Below, piece by piece: positions 25,897 through 34,934 of a stretch of 44,975 nt of DNA (within the stretch, counting starts at the first letter, position 1; every line of letters begins with the position of its first letter). This DNA comes from Paenibacillus periandrae (lineage in GTDB: Bacteria; Bacillota; Bacilli; Paenibacillales; NBRC-103111), in contig NZ_JAJNMU010000044.1 in the NCBI RefSeq assembly GCF_022458865.1, forward strand, positions 1 to 44,975. Reading direction: 5' to 3'. Position numbers and translations under genes: made by a program. The notes under the pieces were generated by a model. The model made no database searches. It was not told the DNA's origin and worked only from the letters and a program-made list of their open reading frames with translations.

Positions 25897-27213
25897 TCAT
25901 TTGGTTTCAACAATCTTTTTCATTGCTTCTATATCAGCGTCCTGAAGAGCCTTGTCACTGTAGCGCGCTTGTTCGTATACGCCTACAATCGGACCGGTTG
26001 AGATAGAGGATTGCCTCTTTCCCCAGCGCTGAATATCGTGACTGATTTCCTCTGGAGTCAAATGCTTCTGAAGCTTGTAGCCTTCCTTCGTATGCTTGAG
26101 AAGCCATTCACGGTACAAATATCGGGCACGCTCTCGATTATCCATCGCTGCCCACTTCCCTTTGGGATGAAGCTGTCCTTGGAGCCACCGCTTGATATTG
26201 CCGGTTAAGCTGTTGTTCAAGCTTTTCCAATCCATCAGACTTTCGACGTCATCCTCATATCCGGTATCTTGCTGGTGCATTCCCCTTTGACCGAATCGGA
26301 GCATCAGCCATTGAACAATTCGCTTGATCAACGGAGGAAGTTTTTTGGCTGCTACATACAGCAGAACGAGCACCCCAACAATAAGCGCGGCCCCCACCAT
26401 GATCATCAGAGCCTTTTCGAGCCATTGCAGCCAGGCCGCAGGAGGAGGTGTTTCTCCAAGATTCATAGAAGGCGGTGGTGCCACCTCATTATTGACGGGT
26501 GGCGGCTCGTTAGATTGACTGAATAATTGCTGAAGCCAGGCAATAATTTGATCTCTTAGCCATAGCAGAGCGGCTTGCAGCTTTCGTATGAACACAATAA
26601 GGACGACGATGACTAAGACCAGCACGATCAGAACACGATTTTGCAGCAGTATACCCGCAGCAAGTACGGGCTCCTTGCTGCCGGATAGCGTTTCCTGCTT
26701 CATCATAGTCTGGTTGGTCATCAGAAAAGTGATCGCCAATGCCAATAACCCAAAGCCTGTCACAATGGACGAATAGGGCTCAAACGATGGTACAAACTGG
26801 AGCACAACGGATGATATAAAATAGATGACCAGACCAACAGCGTATAACGTAACAGGAAACATCATACTCCAGGGTACAGTAACCATGCGTGCGCCGCGGT
26901 ACATACAGACAGCTGCGATGGGCAGCGTAATAAAAAAAGCATACGTAGATCCAGACACGCTGTAAGCTGCTATGGCTCCGAGACAGATAACCATCGCCAG
27001 CATCGCAAACATTTTGCCGATATTCAGAAGCTGGTTTACTGCGAACCCGACAGCATAACAAACGGGCAATGTCATCAGCCACAGCCATAGGCCCGCATTC
27101 TCAGGAAACAAGTACACGCCTGTCACCATCAGCAAAGGAATAACCATGAGCAGCTCTGTACTGCCTCTAAGAGCGGCCAGTCCGATACCGGTCCATCTCG
27201 TATGGGTATTCAT
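25897..27213 (-). CDS. Membrane protein with C-terminal DUF4129 domain
   Basis: The 438-residue protein has about seven membrane helices up to residue ~220, a Pro-rich linker (EPPPVNNEVAPPPSMNLGE), another helix at ~272-296 and a cytosolic C-terminus. Features such as RARYLYREWLLKH and HLTPEEISHDIQRWG in that C-terminus are typical of DUF4129. Its ATG overlaps the stop of the DUF58 gene by one base (TGATG). MoxR-DUF58-membrane protein is a widespread operon, usually with a transglutaminase-like protein. That catalytic domain is not seen here, so this is the version without it or the enzyme lies elsewhere. Function in the envelope is inferred from context only. Confidence 0.75.
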   Translation of the reverse strand: MNTHTRWTGIGLAALRGSTELLMVIPLLMVTGVYLFPENAGLWLWLMTLPVCYAVGFAVNQLLNIGKMFAMLAMVICLGAIAAYSVSGSTYAFFITLPIAAVCMYRGARMVTVPWSMMFPVTLYAVGLVIYFISSVVLQFVPSFEPYSSIVTGFGLLALAITFLMTNQTMMKQETLSGSKEPVLAAGILLQNRVLIVLVLVIVVLIVFIRKLQAALLWLRDQIIAWLQQLFSQSNEPPPVNNEVAPPPSMNLGETPPPAAWLQWLEKALMIMVGAALIVGVLVLLYVAAKKLPPLIKRIVQWLMLRFGQRGMHQQDTGYEDDVESLMDWKSLNNSLTGNIKRWLQGQLHPKGKWAAMDNRERARYLYREWLLKHTKEGYKLQKHLTPEEISHDIQRWGKRQSSISTGPIVGVYEQARYSDKALQDADIEAMKKIVETK

Positions 27214-28322
27214 CAGACGACACCTGCCTCTTCCTTAAGTGCTGATTCCTTATTGAGCATCAGCAGCTCTACAGCATTCCCGCTGCGGCGAAGCTGTTCA
27301 ATGGGCTGAATCATTTTCTCGCTCATATAAGCCGAAATGACGACAATGTCCAAGTTGGTAGCTCCTTGCTCCGCTACCTCCTGCAACAAATCATCAAACG
27401 GTATTCGCCGTCCTGCAACGAGCTTGGCCATTGTTTCTAATAAAAAGGTCATCTGCTCAGGTCCGTTTCTTGCTTCAATATATACGGGATCTCTTGGTAA
27501 ATCAATCAGATGCGCATTGGTACCGAAGCCTGTTTCCATCCCCTGATCAATAGCCTGGGCAGCAATGGCCGCAGCGTAGGAAATGCCCTGCTCGAACAGC
27601 TCCTCATCGTTGACCTGGCTCCACATCTTGGCATGATCCTCGACATTCAGCAATATCATCAGACGATGATCCGCGGTATAGTCCAACTGATGCACCTGCA
27701 GGCTCCCACTTCGGGCTGTAGCCTTCCAGTTAACGCCCTTTAGAGGATCACCGTAGCGATACTCCCGTGCACCAGAAATCATAAAAGGGTCCTCTACAAT
27801 CCAGCGGCGAACACTGATATCACCCTGCCAGCTGTGTGAAGGCAGACTGAGCACATCCAGATCAGCCAGCTTCGGGTAGACGAGCAGCTCCACATTCAGA
27901 GCAAGCTTAATCGTATTCCGGTACACACCCAGCAAATCACCGCATGTCATAGACGCTGTATTCAGACGGTAGCAGCCCCGTTTCTTGCACACAATCCGAT
28001 GTCGTCTCGTAATCTGCGTGAAGGGCATCAAGCTGAACAGGCTTTTGTGATTCTGAAACATCGTACCGTCACTAATATCCAGATTACTCTGGTTTTGAAA
28101 TTTCAGACCTGCATGAATCAACGATTCAAGTCTGAGCCAGGGTACGGGCACCCAATTCCGGTTGGCGATTCGCTCCACCAGTTCAACCTCTTCACCCTCA
28201 AAGCAGGCCCGGGTACCAAAAAAACGCTCGTATTTGAGCCCCTTTTGACCCCAGTAGCGGAATACAAGTCCCTGCGCGACAACGATGATAAGTGCCGTTA
28301 ATATAAACCAATGGATTCCCAT
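27213..28322 (-). CDS. DUF58 domain protein (vWA-like), MoxR operon
   Basis: The 369-residue protein has one N-terminal hydrophobic helix (residues ~5-20), a beta-rich region, and the DUF58 signature REYRYGDPLKGVNWKATAR near residue ~190. A von Willebrand A-like fold follows (LMILLNVEDHAKMW as the first strand). Proteins of this family pair with MoxR ATPases and are thought to be substrates or scaffolds for assembling membrane or secreted complexes. It begins 11 bases after the MoxR gene and overlaps the DUF4129 gene, so all three form one operon. Confidence 0.88.
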   Translation of the reverse strand: MGIHWFILTALIIVVAQGLVFRYWGQKGLKYERFFGTRACFEGEEVELVERIANRNWVPVPWLRLESLIHAGLKFQNQSNLDISDGTMFQNHKSLFSLMPFTQITRRHRIVCKKRGCYRLNTASMTCGDLLGVYRNTIKLALNVELLVYPKLADLDVLSLPSHSWQGDISVRRWIVEDPFMISGAREYRYGDPLKGVNWKATARSGSLQVHQLDYTADHRLMILLNVEDHAKMWSQVNDEELFEQGISYAAAIAAQAIDQGMETGFGTNAHLIDLPRDPVYIEARNGPEQMTFLLETMAKLVAGRRIPFDDLLQEVAEQGATNLDIVVISAYMSEKMIQPIEQLRRSGNAVELLMLNKESALKEEAGVV

Positions 28323-28333
28323 ACAACCACATC

Positions 28334-29296
28334 CTATCCGGAAATCAGGCTATCTTCAGTAGGCACGGGTACATCCCGCAATATAGCGGCAACAATGGAT
28401 TCACTCTCCTCGGTACGGGAGCGGAGCGATCCCTTCACGATCAGGCGATGAGCAAGCACAGGCTCTGCCACTGCTTTAATATCATCAGGCGTAACGAAAT
28501 CTCTGCCTTTCAGTATCGCCTGCACCTGTGCAGCTTTAAGTAAAGCTTGGCTCCCGCGCGGACTGACTCCGGTTGAAACTTCACTATGAGTCCGGGTCTT
28601 CTCCACAATAGCTATCAGATAGGCCAGTATATCATCACTCACCTTCACTTGGGAATAGCTGTTCTGCGCGGCGACAATTTCTTCTGCATCGGCCACACCA
28701 AGGATGGCATCGAGCGGATTGGCTTCTTTAAAGCGTTTCAGGATTTGGATGCCTTCTGCAGCATTGGGGTATCCCATCTTGATCTTGAACAGGAAACGGT
28801 CAAGCTGGGCCTCTGGAAGCGGAAAGGTTCCCTGATTTTCGACCGGATTTTGTGTAGCGATAACAAAAAAAGGTCGCGTAAGCGTTCTTGTTTCACCATC
28901 TATGCTCACTTGTCTTTCCTCCATGCACTCCAGCAGAGAGGATTGAGTTCGTGGTGTCGCACGATTAATTTCATCAGCCAGCAGCACATGAGTGAACAGG
29001 GGCCCTGGCCGGAATTCGAATTCAGACAGCTTTTGATTGAAAAAATGGATACCACTTAAATCCGACGGCAGTAAATCAGGAGTAAATTGTATTCTTTTAA
29101 AGCTGGCCCGAACCGACTTTGCCATCGCTTTGGCCAGCAGCGTTTTGCCTGTTCCCGGCACATCCTCCAACAGCACATGCCCCGATGCTATGATGGCAAT
29201 GAGCAGCTTATCAATGACATCCTCTTTTCCGACAACCACCCGATTGACATTGTCTCTGATGCTTTGGGCCAAGCTTCTAATTTGCGTAAGCTGCAT
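28334..29296 (-). CDS. MoxR-family AAA+ ATPase
   Basis: This 320-residue AAA_3 ATPase has Walker A DVPGTGKT, Walker B VLLADEINRA, TQSSLLECMEERQVS, the sensor-1 region IATQNPVENQG and EAQLDRFLFK, ending in a lid domain with VSPRGSQALL. The start at 29296 was chosen because GGAGG lies 8 bases upstream. The frame's first ATG (29311) overlaps that ribosome site. MoxR proteins act as chaperone-like remodelling ATPases with DUF58 and vWA partners, encoded here just downstream. It is the first gene of the operon; no clear promoter was found in 29312-29400. Confidence 0.9.
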   Translation of the reverse strand: MQLTQIRSLAQSIRDNVNRVVVGKEDVIDKLLIAIIASGHVLLEDVPGTGKTLLAKAMAKSVRASFKRIQFTPDLLPSDLSGIHFFNQKLSEFEFRPGPLFTHVLLADEINRATPRTQSSLLECMEERQVSIDGETRTLTRPFFVIATQNPVENQGTFPLPEAQLDRFLFKIKMGYPNAAEGIQILKRFKEANPLDAILGVADAEEIVAAQNSYSQVKVSDDILAYLIAIVEKTRTHSEVSTGVSPRGSQALLKAAQVQAILKGRDFVTPDDIKAVAEPVLAHRLIVKGSLRSRTEESESIVAAILRDVPVPTEDSLISG

Positions 29297-29461
29297 GCAT
29301 GTAACCTCCATCGATAATTAAGCATGAATGAATCCTTTGTAATCGTTTGCAGTTTAAATGTACCACAAGCGCCGCTGGTGTGCACCTTCCTCGTTTATTG
29401 CCGCATGCTTTCTAAGATGAAGGTCCGTTCAGTCGAAGCAGTTGTGATATCTGACGATGTG

Positions 29462-29490
29462 AAATTAAAGCCTGTTCAAAGTTACAGGCC
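29462..29490 (-). terminator. Weak intrinsic terminator after the LtrA-like gene
   Basis: On the minus strand GCCTGT and ACAGGC form a 6-bp stem with an 8-base loop, followed by TTTAATTT. It lies ~70 bases past the LtrA stop. The remainder of 29312-29559 shows no gene. Confidence 0.35.
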
Positions 29491-29559
29491 ATGAGAGACG
29501 GTAATAGCAGTGAGATACAATGGAGCAATTATTGAATCAGAAACAGTTGCTCGCTCGAA

Positions 29560-30738
29560 CTACACTGCTGTCCGTCTCCTTCTGGAAATCAACCTTTCCG
29601 ATACGCCCACAACCACCAGCAGGATAGTAACAAGTAAACCCAGAACAAGGGGAGACAAGCTGTGAGCCACGAATATGCATAGAAGTAAGGCTGCCGTACC
29701 TAATATGTAGGGTAAACAAAATTTGCCTGTTACTTCACGCTTAAACAGGGTATTGCCAATCAAATAGATCGCGGGACCACCAACAATCGCACAGATCGTT
29801 TTCGTGTCCATATGCCCTAATGGATGTGCCAGAACAAGCTCATCACCAACCGCTGTCACAATAATTCCGGCAGCAATCGGTAAATGCAGGTACGTATAAG
29901 CAAGACGCGCCAACCGCCCCGGATCGTTGGAATGTGTAATCTTGTGGTGGCCCGAGTGTGCGCTTGAATCAAAATAAATCCACCACATCGCTACACTGCC
30001 AACAAACGTAACCATGAATGAAAACAAGTTGACAGAGGTCCATGGGAGTGAACTGAAGGTCGAACCGGTTACCAGAATGGATTCACCCAAGGCTATAATG
30101 ACAAACAATCCACAACGTTCGGCAAAATGAGCCCCCTCTACCTTCCATACACTTGTTGGCGTGCAGCCAAGTCTCGGCACCCAGAAGCCTACAGACGGTG
30201 ACATGTATTCCAGCACCAATGCCAGTATCCATAATACGTACCGAAGTACTTGACTTTCTACAATACCTCCAGCTATCCAGAAAACACCGGATACGATCAG
30301 CCAGACCAATATCCTTATAAAGCTAAGTCGCAAATCCTGCTGGTCCTTCCCCACTCCCCAGACCATAAATGCAGTTCGTCCAACCTGAATAAGCACATAA
30401 GCGATAGCAAAGGTTAGTGCCCTTTCCCCAAAAGCGTCAGGGATCGAAGAGGATAAAATCAACCCTGTCAGCATGAGGCCAATGAGCACGATTCTCACCG
30501 GCAGCTTCTCAGGATCCAGCCAATTCGTTACCCACGAGGTGAATATCCATACCCACCACACCGCCATCAGCAAAAACATAGTTTGCAGCGCCCCAATGAA
30601 ACTAAAATGCTCCAGCAAATTATGTGACAGCTGTGTAACCGCAAATACAAAAACAAGGTCAAAAAACAATTCAATGAACGTAACCTTGCCGTTATCATGG
30701 CCCGATCCGCCCCTCATAAGACTCAACGATTTCATCAT
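29560..30738 (-). CDS. LtrA-family (low temperature requirement A) membrane protein
   Basis: The 392-residue protein has about ten to twelve membrane helices and the LtrA opening VTFIELFFDLVFVFAVTQLSH. It also has WWVWIFTSWVTNWLDPE and AERCGLFVIIALGESILVTG, all typical of the family. The start at 30738 is followed by a second Met; AGGGAG lies ~8 bases upstream. Family members are widespread, and the name comes from a Listeria cold-growth mutant, but the biochemical role is not established. It is a monocistronic gene diverging from the XerS-like gene. Confidence 0.88.
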   Translation of the reverse strand: MMKSLSLMRGGSGHDNGKVTFIELFFDLVFVFAVTQLSHNLLEHFSFIGALQTMFLLMAVWWVWIFTSWVTNWLDPEKLPVRIVLIGLMLTGLILSSSIPDAFGERALTFAIAYVLIQVGRTAFMVWGVGKDQQDLRLSFIRILVWLIVSGVFWIAGGIVESQVLRYVLWILALVLEYMSPSVGFWVPRLGCTPTSVWKVEGAHFAERCGLFVIIALGESILVTGSTFSSLPWTSVNLFSFMVTFVGSVAMWWIYFDSSAHSGHHKITHSNDPGRLARLAYTYLHLPIAAGIIVTAVGDELVLAHPLGHMDTKTICAIVGGPAIYLIGNTLFKREVTGKFCLPYILGTAALLLCIFVAHSLSPLVLGLLVTILLVVVGVSERLISRRRRTAV

Positions 30739-30875
30739 TATTGTAGCTCCCTATTATAACGATTATAAAGTCAACCACCTATCTCTTATGCCATAATAAA
30801 AGAATTATTGGCAACAATCAATTACATGTTTGTTCATAATCAGTTGGATCCAAAATGGCAGCAACTGATTCCGAT

Positions 30876-30903
30876 TTGCAATATCTTCTTCCTATACTAT
30901 ACT
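30876..30903 (+). promoter_or_regulatory. Probable sigma-A promoter for the XerS-like gene
   Basis: TTGCAA (30876-30881), a 16-base spacer and TATACT (30898-30903) lie 36 bases before the ATG at 30940. Confidence 0.5.
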
Positions 30904-30939
30904 TAAACGTATCTGTACATAAATTTGAGGTGCCTACTA

Positions 30940-32019
30940 ATGAATATTTTGAAAGTAAAAGACCGCCAGGAGCTGGATAAAAAAATACCAGCGATGCCTT
31001 GGTACGTAGAGAAATTTATCAATTTCAAGCTTCCTGACCTCTCCCCTTCTTCATTGCTGGAGTATGTGCGGGATTATGAAACCTTTTTCTCGTGGATGCT
31101 TGCGGAAGGTCTGGCTGAAGCCGATTCGATAAAAAACTTACCGATTGAAGCACTCGAGAAGCTGCATATGGAAAGCATCGATAATTTTCGGATGTTTTTG
31201 ATGACCCGTACCGAGCATACGAACAGCCGTGTTACGATTTCACGTAAGCTGTCCTCGCTTCGTTCATTATTTCATTATTTAAGTCAAATTGCCGAGGATG
31301 AGGAGTTTTATCCTTTGCTCAAGAGAAATGTGATGGCCAAAGTCGAGATCAAGCGGACCCATAAACCGAAGGATACGGCAGCCAAGCTTGAAGGCAAGCT
31401 GCTGCAGGAGCAGGAAATCCATGAATTCATAGCATTTGTTGAGCATGGGTATGGTGAAGAGGTTGCGGGAAATAAGCAGGCCCTATACTCCTACAACATC
31501 AACAAGGTTCGTGATACCTGCATTATCCGACTGGTGCTGAACTCGGGCCTTCGTGTCTCGGAGGTTGTTAACCTGAACGCCGACGATATCGATCTTAAGA
31601 AAAAGCTTGCTTATGTATACCGCAAGGGCTCTAACGATGATACTTTCAAAACACCCGTATATTTCCGTCAGGATGCAACTGAGAATCTTATGGCCTATAT
31701 GGACATACGGCAGACGCAGTATAAAGCGCCACGCAAAGAAAAAGCCCTCTTTCTTGCCATTGCAAACGGCAAAAAAGAAGGGGAACGGATGACCAAACGA
31801 GCCATTCAGGAAATGGTCATTAAATATGCCAAACGGTTCGGCAAGCCCTATTTGTCAGTCCATAAGCTGCGGCATTCATTTGCTACAGATTATTACCTAC
31901 GTAACGATTTATACAAAACTCAGGAGCAGTTGGGACACGCTTCGCCGGAAACTACACAGATTTACGCCCATTTGACTGACAAAACGATGGCGCAAGCGAT
32001 TGATAATGAAAAAGAATAG
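30940..32019 (+). CDS. xerS: Tyrosine recombinase, XerS-type
   Basis: The 359-residue protein has an N-terminal SAM-like core-binding domain (MPWYVEKFINFKLPDLSPSS...YVRDYETFFSWML), like that of streptococcal XerS. The C-terminal catalytic domain has Arg in NSGLRVSEVV, Lys in YRKGSND, HKLRHSFAT (HxxR), GHASPETTQIYAHL with the second His and the nucleophile Tyr. All catalytic residues are present. The start at 30940 has GAGGTG 7 bases upstream. XerS alone resolves chromosome dimers at dif-SL sites in streptococci; in Bacillales such proteins occur alongside XerC/XerD, so the role here is uncertain. I saw no dif-like site beside it. It ends 5 bases from the converging GW-protein gene without a terminator. 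Confidence 0.85.
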   Translation: MNILKVKDRQELDKKIPAMPWYVEKFINFKLPDLSPSSLLEYVRDYETFFSWMLAEGLAEADSIKNLPIEALEKLHMESIDNFRMFLMTRTEHTNSRVTISRKLSSLRSLFHYLSQIAEDEEFYPLLKRNVMAKVEIKRTHKPKDTAAKLEGKLLQEQEIHEFIAFVEHGYGEEVAGNKQALYSYNINKVRDTCIIRLVLNSGLRVSEVVNLNADDIDLKKKLAYVYRKGSNDDTFKTPVYFRQDATENLMAYMDIRQTQYKAPRKEKALFLAIANGKKEGERMTKRAIQEMVIKYAKRFGKPYLSVHKLRHSFATDYYLRNDLYKTQEQLGHASPETTQIYAHLTDKTMAQAIDNEKE

Positions 32020-32024
32020 GATGC

Positions 32025-33236
32025 TTATCTCTTTACCCATTCATTTCCATTTAGACCGATAAAATGATACCAGACACCACCCTGACCTGCATCCCATTTC
32101 TCGAAGGCATGTACGGGTTGTGGGCTATAGAAACCTTTGGCGTGAGCCGTTTTCTCTTCTATAGGGTGGTCAAAGGTTTGATCCCCCAAGGTCAATTGCA
32201 GTTCTTCATCTGTAGGCACGATCCCGATCGGACGCTCTAATAAAGCCCGCTCTGGATTCACCCACTTGTCTCCCTGAGGAGTTTTTACATGCTTCCAATG
32301 CTCCCCTGAAGCTTCGAAGGCTTCGTATTCCCCAGGCTGAAGCCAATAAATCATGCTATTATCTAAAGTAGGCTTTTCAAAATAGCGGGTTTGGACAGGC
32401 AATCGGACAGTTTCCTGAATAGGTTTATAAGAAATGACAGCTTGATTGCGGGGAGCTACCCAACGATCACCTTGCGGCAGCTGGAATTTATACCATAGCT
32501 CTCCACTGGGACCCAGGAAGCCATGAGTATCCCATGTCCCCACTATTGGCAAGGTTTGCGGCAGCAAGGGCTCAGCGTCTTCTTCAATATGATAAGGATA
32601 TGGATAAGCCGTTTCCGCTGCTTCCAGCTTCAGATCGAACGAAATCGGTGTTTCATGAATATCCTCAACCAATGTTGGCTTCAGCAGCCATTTATCCCCG
32701 AGCCAAGTATGTATGCGATACCAGCTGCCACCACCACCCATAAAAGACATCGCATTAGTGCCACGTAATTGCGAATATGTAATAGAAGCATCAGATTGCA
32801 GCTTTTGTGGAGCTAGCTTTAAACCATTTGGCAGTGTATTAGGCTGATCATACAAAGCAGTGTCAAAAATCGTCGTAATCGATCGTTTCTCCTCCTGCAA
32901 TAATCCGTTCATTACCCGATCATCTGCACGTATCCACATGTTGCCCAGCCACGTGGTCTCAATTAAATACCAAGTAATATCAACAGGCTCATCCGCCCTC
33001 CATTCTCGATCAACGTCAACAACCTTCACCGATTGCAGCGGGCCCAGGCTGGCCAAAGCTTCCTTGGGCTTGTTATAGTCCTTATACAGCTCCGTGTCTG
33101 CCACAATTGTAATGTACTGGGGCTTTACGTTGATCACTGCCCCTGCAGAGTGTGGGGAATTAGAAAATGCCAGCAAGCAAATTCCCGTAGCTACAACAAA
33201 TCGTATAAAAAAAGAACCTCGGGCAGAAAAATTCAT
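32025..33236 (-). CDS. Secreted protein with five GW/SH3-like repeats
   Basis: The 403-residue protein starts with a signal peptide (FFIRFVVATGICLLAFS..SAGA). The rest is about five ~75-residue repeats, each closing on a Trp-framed motif: WYLIETTWLGNMWI, WYRIHTWLGDKWL, WYKFQLPQGDRWV, HWKHVKTPQGDKWV and WYHFIGLNGNEWV. This matches SH3-like GW modules that bind wall polymers such as lipoteichoic acid. No catalytic domain, LPXTG or transmembrane anchor is present, so it may be held to the wall non-covalently. The ATG at 33236 has GAGGAG about 8 bases upstream. A direct role in the glycan cluster is not evident. Confidence 0.75.
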   Translation of the reverse strand: MNFSARGSFFIRFVVATGICLLAFSNSPHSAGAVINVKPQYITIVADTELYKDYNKPKEALASLGPLQSVKVVDVDREWRADEPVDITWYLIETTWLGNMWIRADDRVMNGLLQEEKRSITTIFDTALYDQPNTLPNGLKLAPQKLQSDASITYSQLRGTNAMSFMGGGGSWYRIHTWLGDKWLLKPTLVEDIHETPISFDLKLEAAETAYPYPYHIEEDAEPLLPQTLPIVGTWDTHGFLGPSGELWYKFQLPQGDRWVAPRNQAVISYKPIQETVRLPVQTRYFEKPTLDNSMIYWLQPGEYEAFEASGEHWKHVKTPQGDKWVNPERALLERPIGIVPTDEELQLTLGDQTFDHPIEEKTAHAKGFYSPQPVHAFEKWDAGQGGVWYHFIGLNGNEWVKR

Positions 33237-33347
33237 TATTCACACTCCTCGTCAGCTTTATTACATAAACGGTAGTCCTATCCAATAAGTTGCGAGAAGT
33301 GCCTATTATTTACATAACTTTTACAAAAACGCGACGTAGCTTTTCTC

Positions 33348-34907
33348 CTATATATCAGGATGACCCAGTCCCTTTCGTTGATATTCAGAAGGAGAAACAC
33401 CCTTTTGCTTCTTGAACAGTTGTGTAAAATATTTATAATCCCGGAAGCCGACATTCCAGCTAATTTCATACAGAGCGGCAGTAGTTTTGGCTTGCAGCTG
33501 CCTTGATGCTTCCTCGATCCGAATTCGATTCAGAAATGCCGTATATGAAATGCCCATTTCCTGCTTGAATTTATGGCTAAAATAGTTGGGAGACTGTTGA
33601 ATATACGCCGCCACTTCTTTTACAGAAATATCATGAAAATGATCATGCATGTAGCTGATAGCCTTGGTGACGCCTTTCATATTCGGGAGTGGTTGACCAT
33701 TTTGTACTTGCTCATAAGCAATCCGATACAGCTGGAGCACATAGCTGCGGAAACCATCAATCGATTCGATCTGCTCCAATGAATGATCACGATTCCATTC
33801 TGCATGGTTAGGCCGGATAGAAACAACTGTCATTCGTTTCATCTCCTGCTCGGCAATCCAGGCATATTGTCTGCATATCCTACGAACTTCCCCCACCAGT
33901 CGGTTCCGTTCTTGCGACAACGCGTCGAATTCCCTGTCGATGCAGCTTTGTAAAGAGGCGAAGGAAGGTTCATGGAATCCTCTTGAGAGCTCATCCTCTG
34001 GCGGTGTGTAGGTTCTGCTCCGTACTTCTTTCCGGTCAGGAACCTCGTAATAATAATACATAGCCCGTGGTCCACCGTATAACCTCAATTGGATAGCTTG
34101 TAGAGCCTGCTCATACAGCTTGGGGAGATGGGCTATCCCATCTTCGTTGCTGATACCTATCGTTATGCTGATATGGCAATGCTCCAGCAGCACCGCTTGA
34201 ACCTGCTTCCACCACTTCTCCAGCTCAAAGGTACGGTTGTCCGAGTTCATAATCAGCATATAGTCCCGGGGAGAAAGCCTATGTACCATACTTGGTATTC
34301 TGTGAGCTTCTGTGTCCAACAATTGTTGAATGCGCTCTGGATGATGAGTGAGAACGTCTCCAAGCACCACATCCGCTTGCAAGTAACAAATCCGAAGCGG
34401 AATCCCGGGCTTCCACTTGATACTGAGAGCAAGCATCGCTAACATATTCGGTGTCTCTGTGAATGTGTTGTTTACAATATCCCGAACAAGGCGTTCACTC
34501 CAATATTCATGGTACCAGGTGATCTGACTTTTTTCTTTTTCAATCGTTTCGATAGCCTTCTTGACCAGATTGAGCAGTCGTTGTATATTGACAGGTTTTA
34601 ACTCATAATCGATGACCCCATATTGGAGTGCTTCCTTGGCATACTCAAATTCGGAATAACCACTCAAAATAATAAACTTGCAGGAAGACGACAAGTCTCT
34701 TACAGATTTGATCAAGGCCAGACCGTCCATCCTGGGCATTCTAATATCCGTGATAATGATTTCAGGATTGTACTGCTTGAAGAGCTGCAGCGCGGTAACC
34801 CCACTATCCGCAATATACACCTCATCCAACCCCAATGATTTCCAATTTATGCCTTCCTGTAAACCCGTTCGAATTTGAATTTCATCATCGACAATAAGCA
34901 TTTTCAT
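33348..34907 (-). CDS. AraC-type response regulator (YesN-like)
   Basis: The 519-residue protein has a receiver domain (MLIVDDEIQIRTGL; phospho-acceptor Asp in IIITDIRMPRMDG; LKP Lys), a long middle region, and a C-terminal AraC/XylS double helix-turn-helix (SVKEVAAYIQQSPNYFSHKFKQEMG and NVGFRDYKYFTQLFKKQKGVSPSEYQR). It appears intact, unlike the kinase and transporter genes upstream. It is the usual partner of a YesM-type kinase controlling a CUT1 sugar transporter. With the kinase broken it may be constitutive, cross-talk or be useless. Confidence 0.9.
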   Translation of the reverse strand: MKMLIVDDEIQIRTGLQEGINWKSLGLDEVYIADSGVTALQLFKQYNPEIIITDIRMPRMDGLALIKSVRDLSSSCKFIILSGYSEFEYAKEALQYGVIDYELKPVNIQRLLNLVKKAIETIEKEKSQITWYHEYWSERLVRDIVNNTFTETPNMLAMLALSIKWKPGIPLRICYLQADVVLGDVLTHHPERIQQLLDTEAHRIPSMVHRLSPRDYMLIMNSDNRTFELEKWWKQVQAVLLEHCHISITIGISNEDGIAHLPKLYEQALQAIQLRLYGGPRAMYYYYEVPDRKEVRSRTYTPPEDELSRGFHEPSFASLQSCIDREFDALSQERNRLVGEVRRICRQYAWIAEQEMKRMTVVSIRPNHAEWNRDHSLEQIESIDGFRSYVLQLYRIAYEQVQNGQPLPNMKGVTKAISYMHDHFHDISVKEVAAYIQQSPNYFSHKFKQEMGISYTAFLNRIRIEEASRQLQAKTTAALYEISWNVGFRDYKYFTQLFKKQKGVSPSEYQRKGLGHPDI

Positions 34908-34934
34908 ACCGCTTGTATCACCTCAATTATATGC

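Noticed and set aside
28586..29059. 157-codon plus-strand frame
   Set aside because: Opposite-strand shadow of the conserved MoxR ATPase gene.
30940..32019. XerS-like recombinase as part of the mobile element
   Set aside because: It lies 7 kb outside the defined terminal repeats, and IS66-type ends are not moved by tyrosine recombinases.
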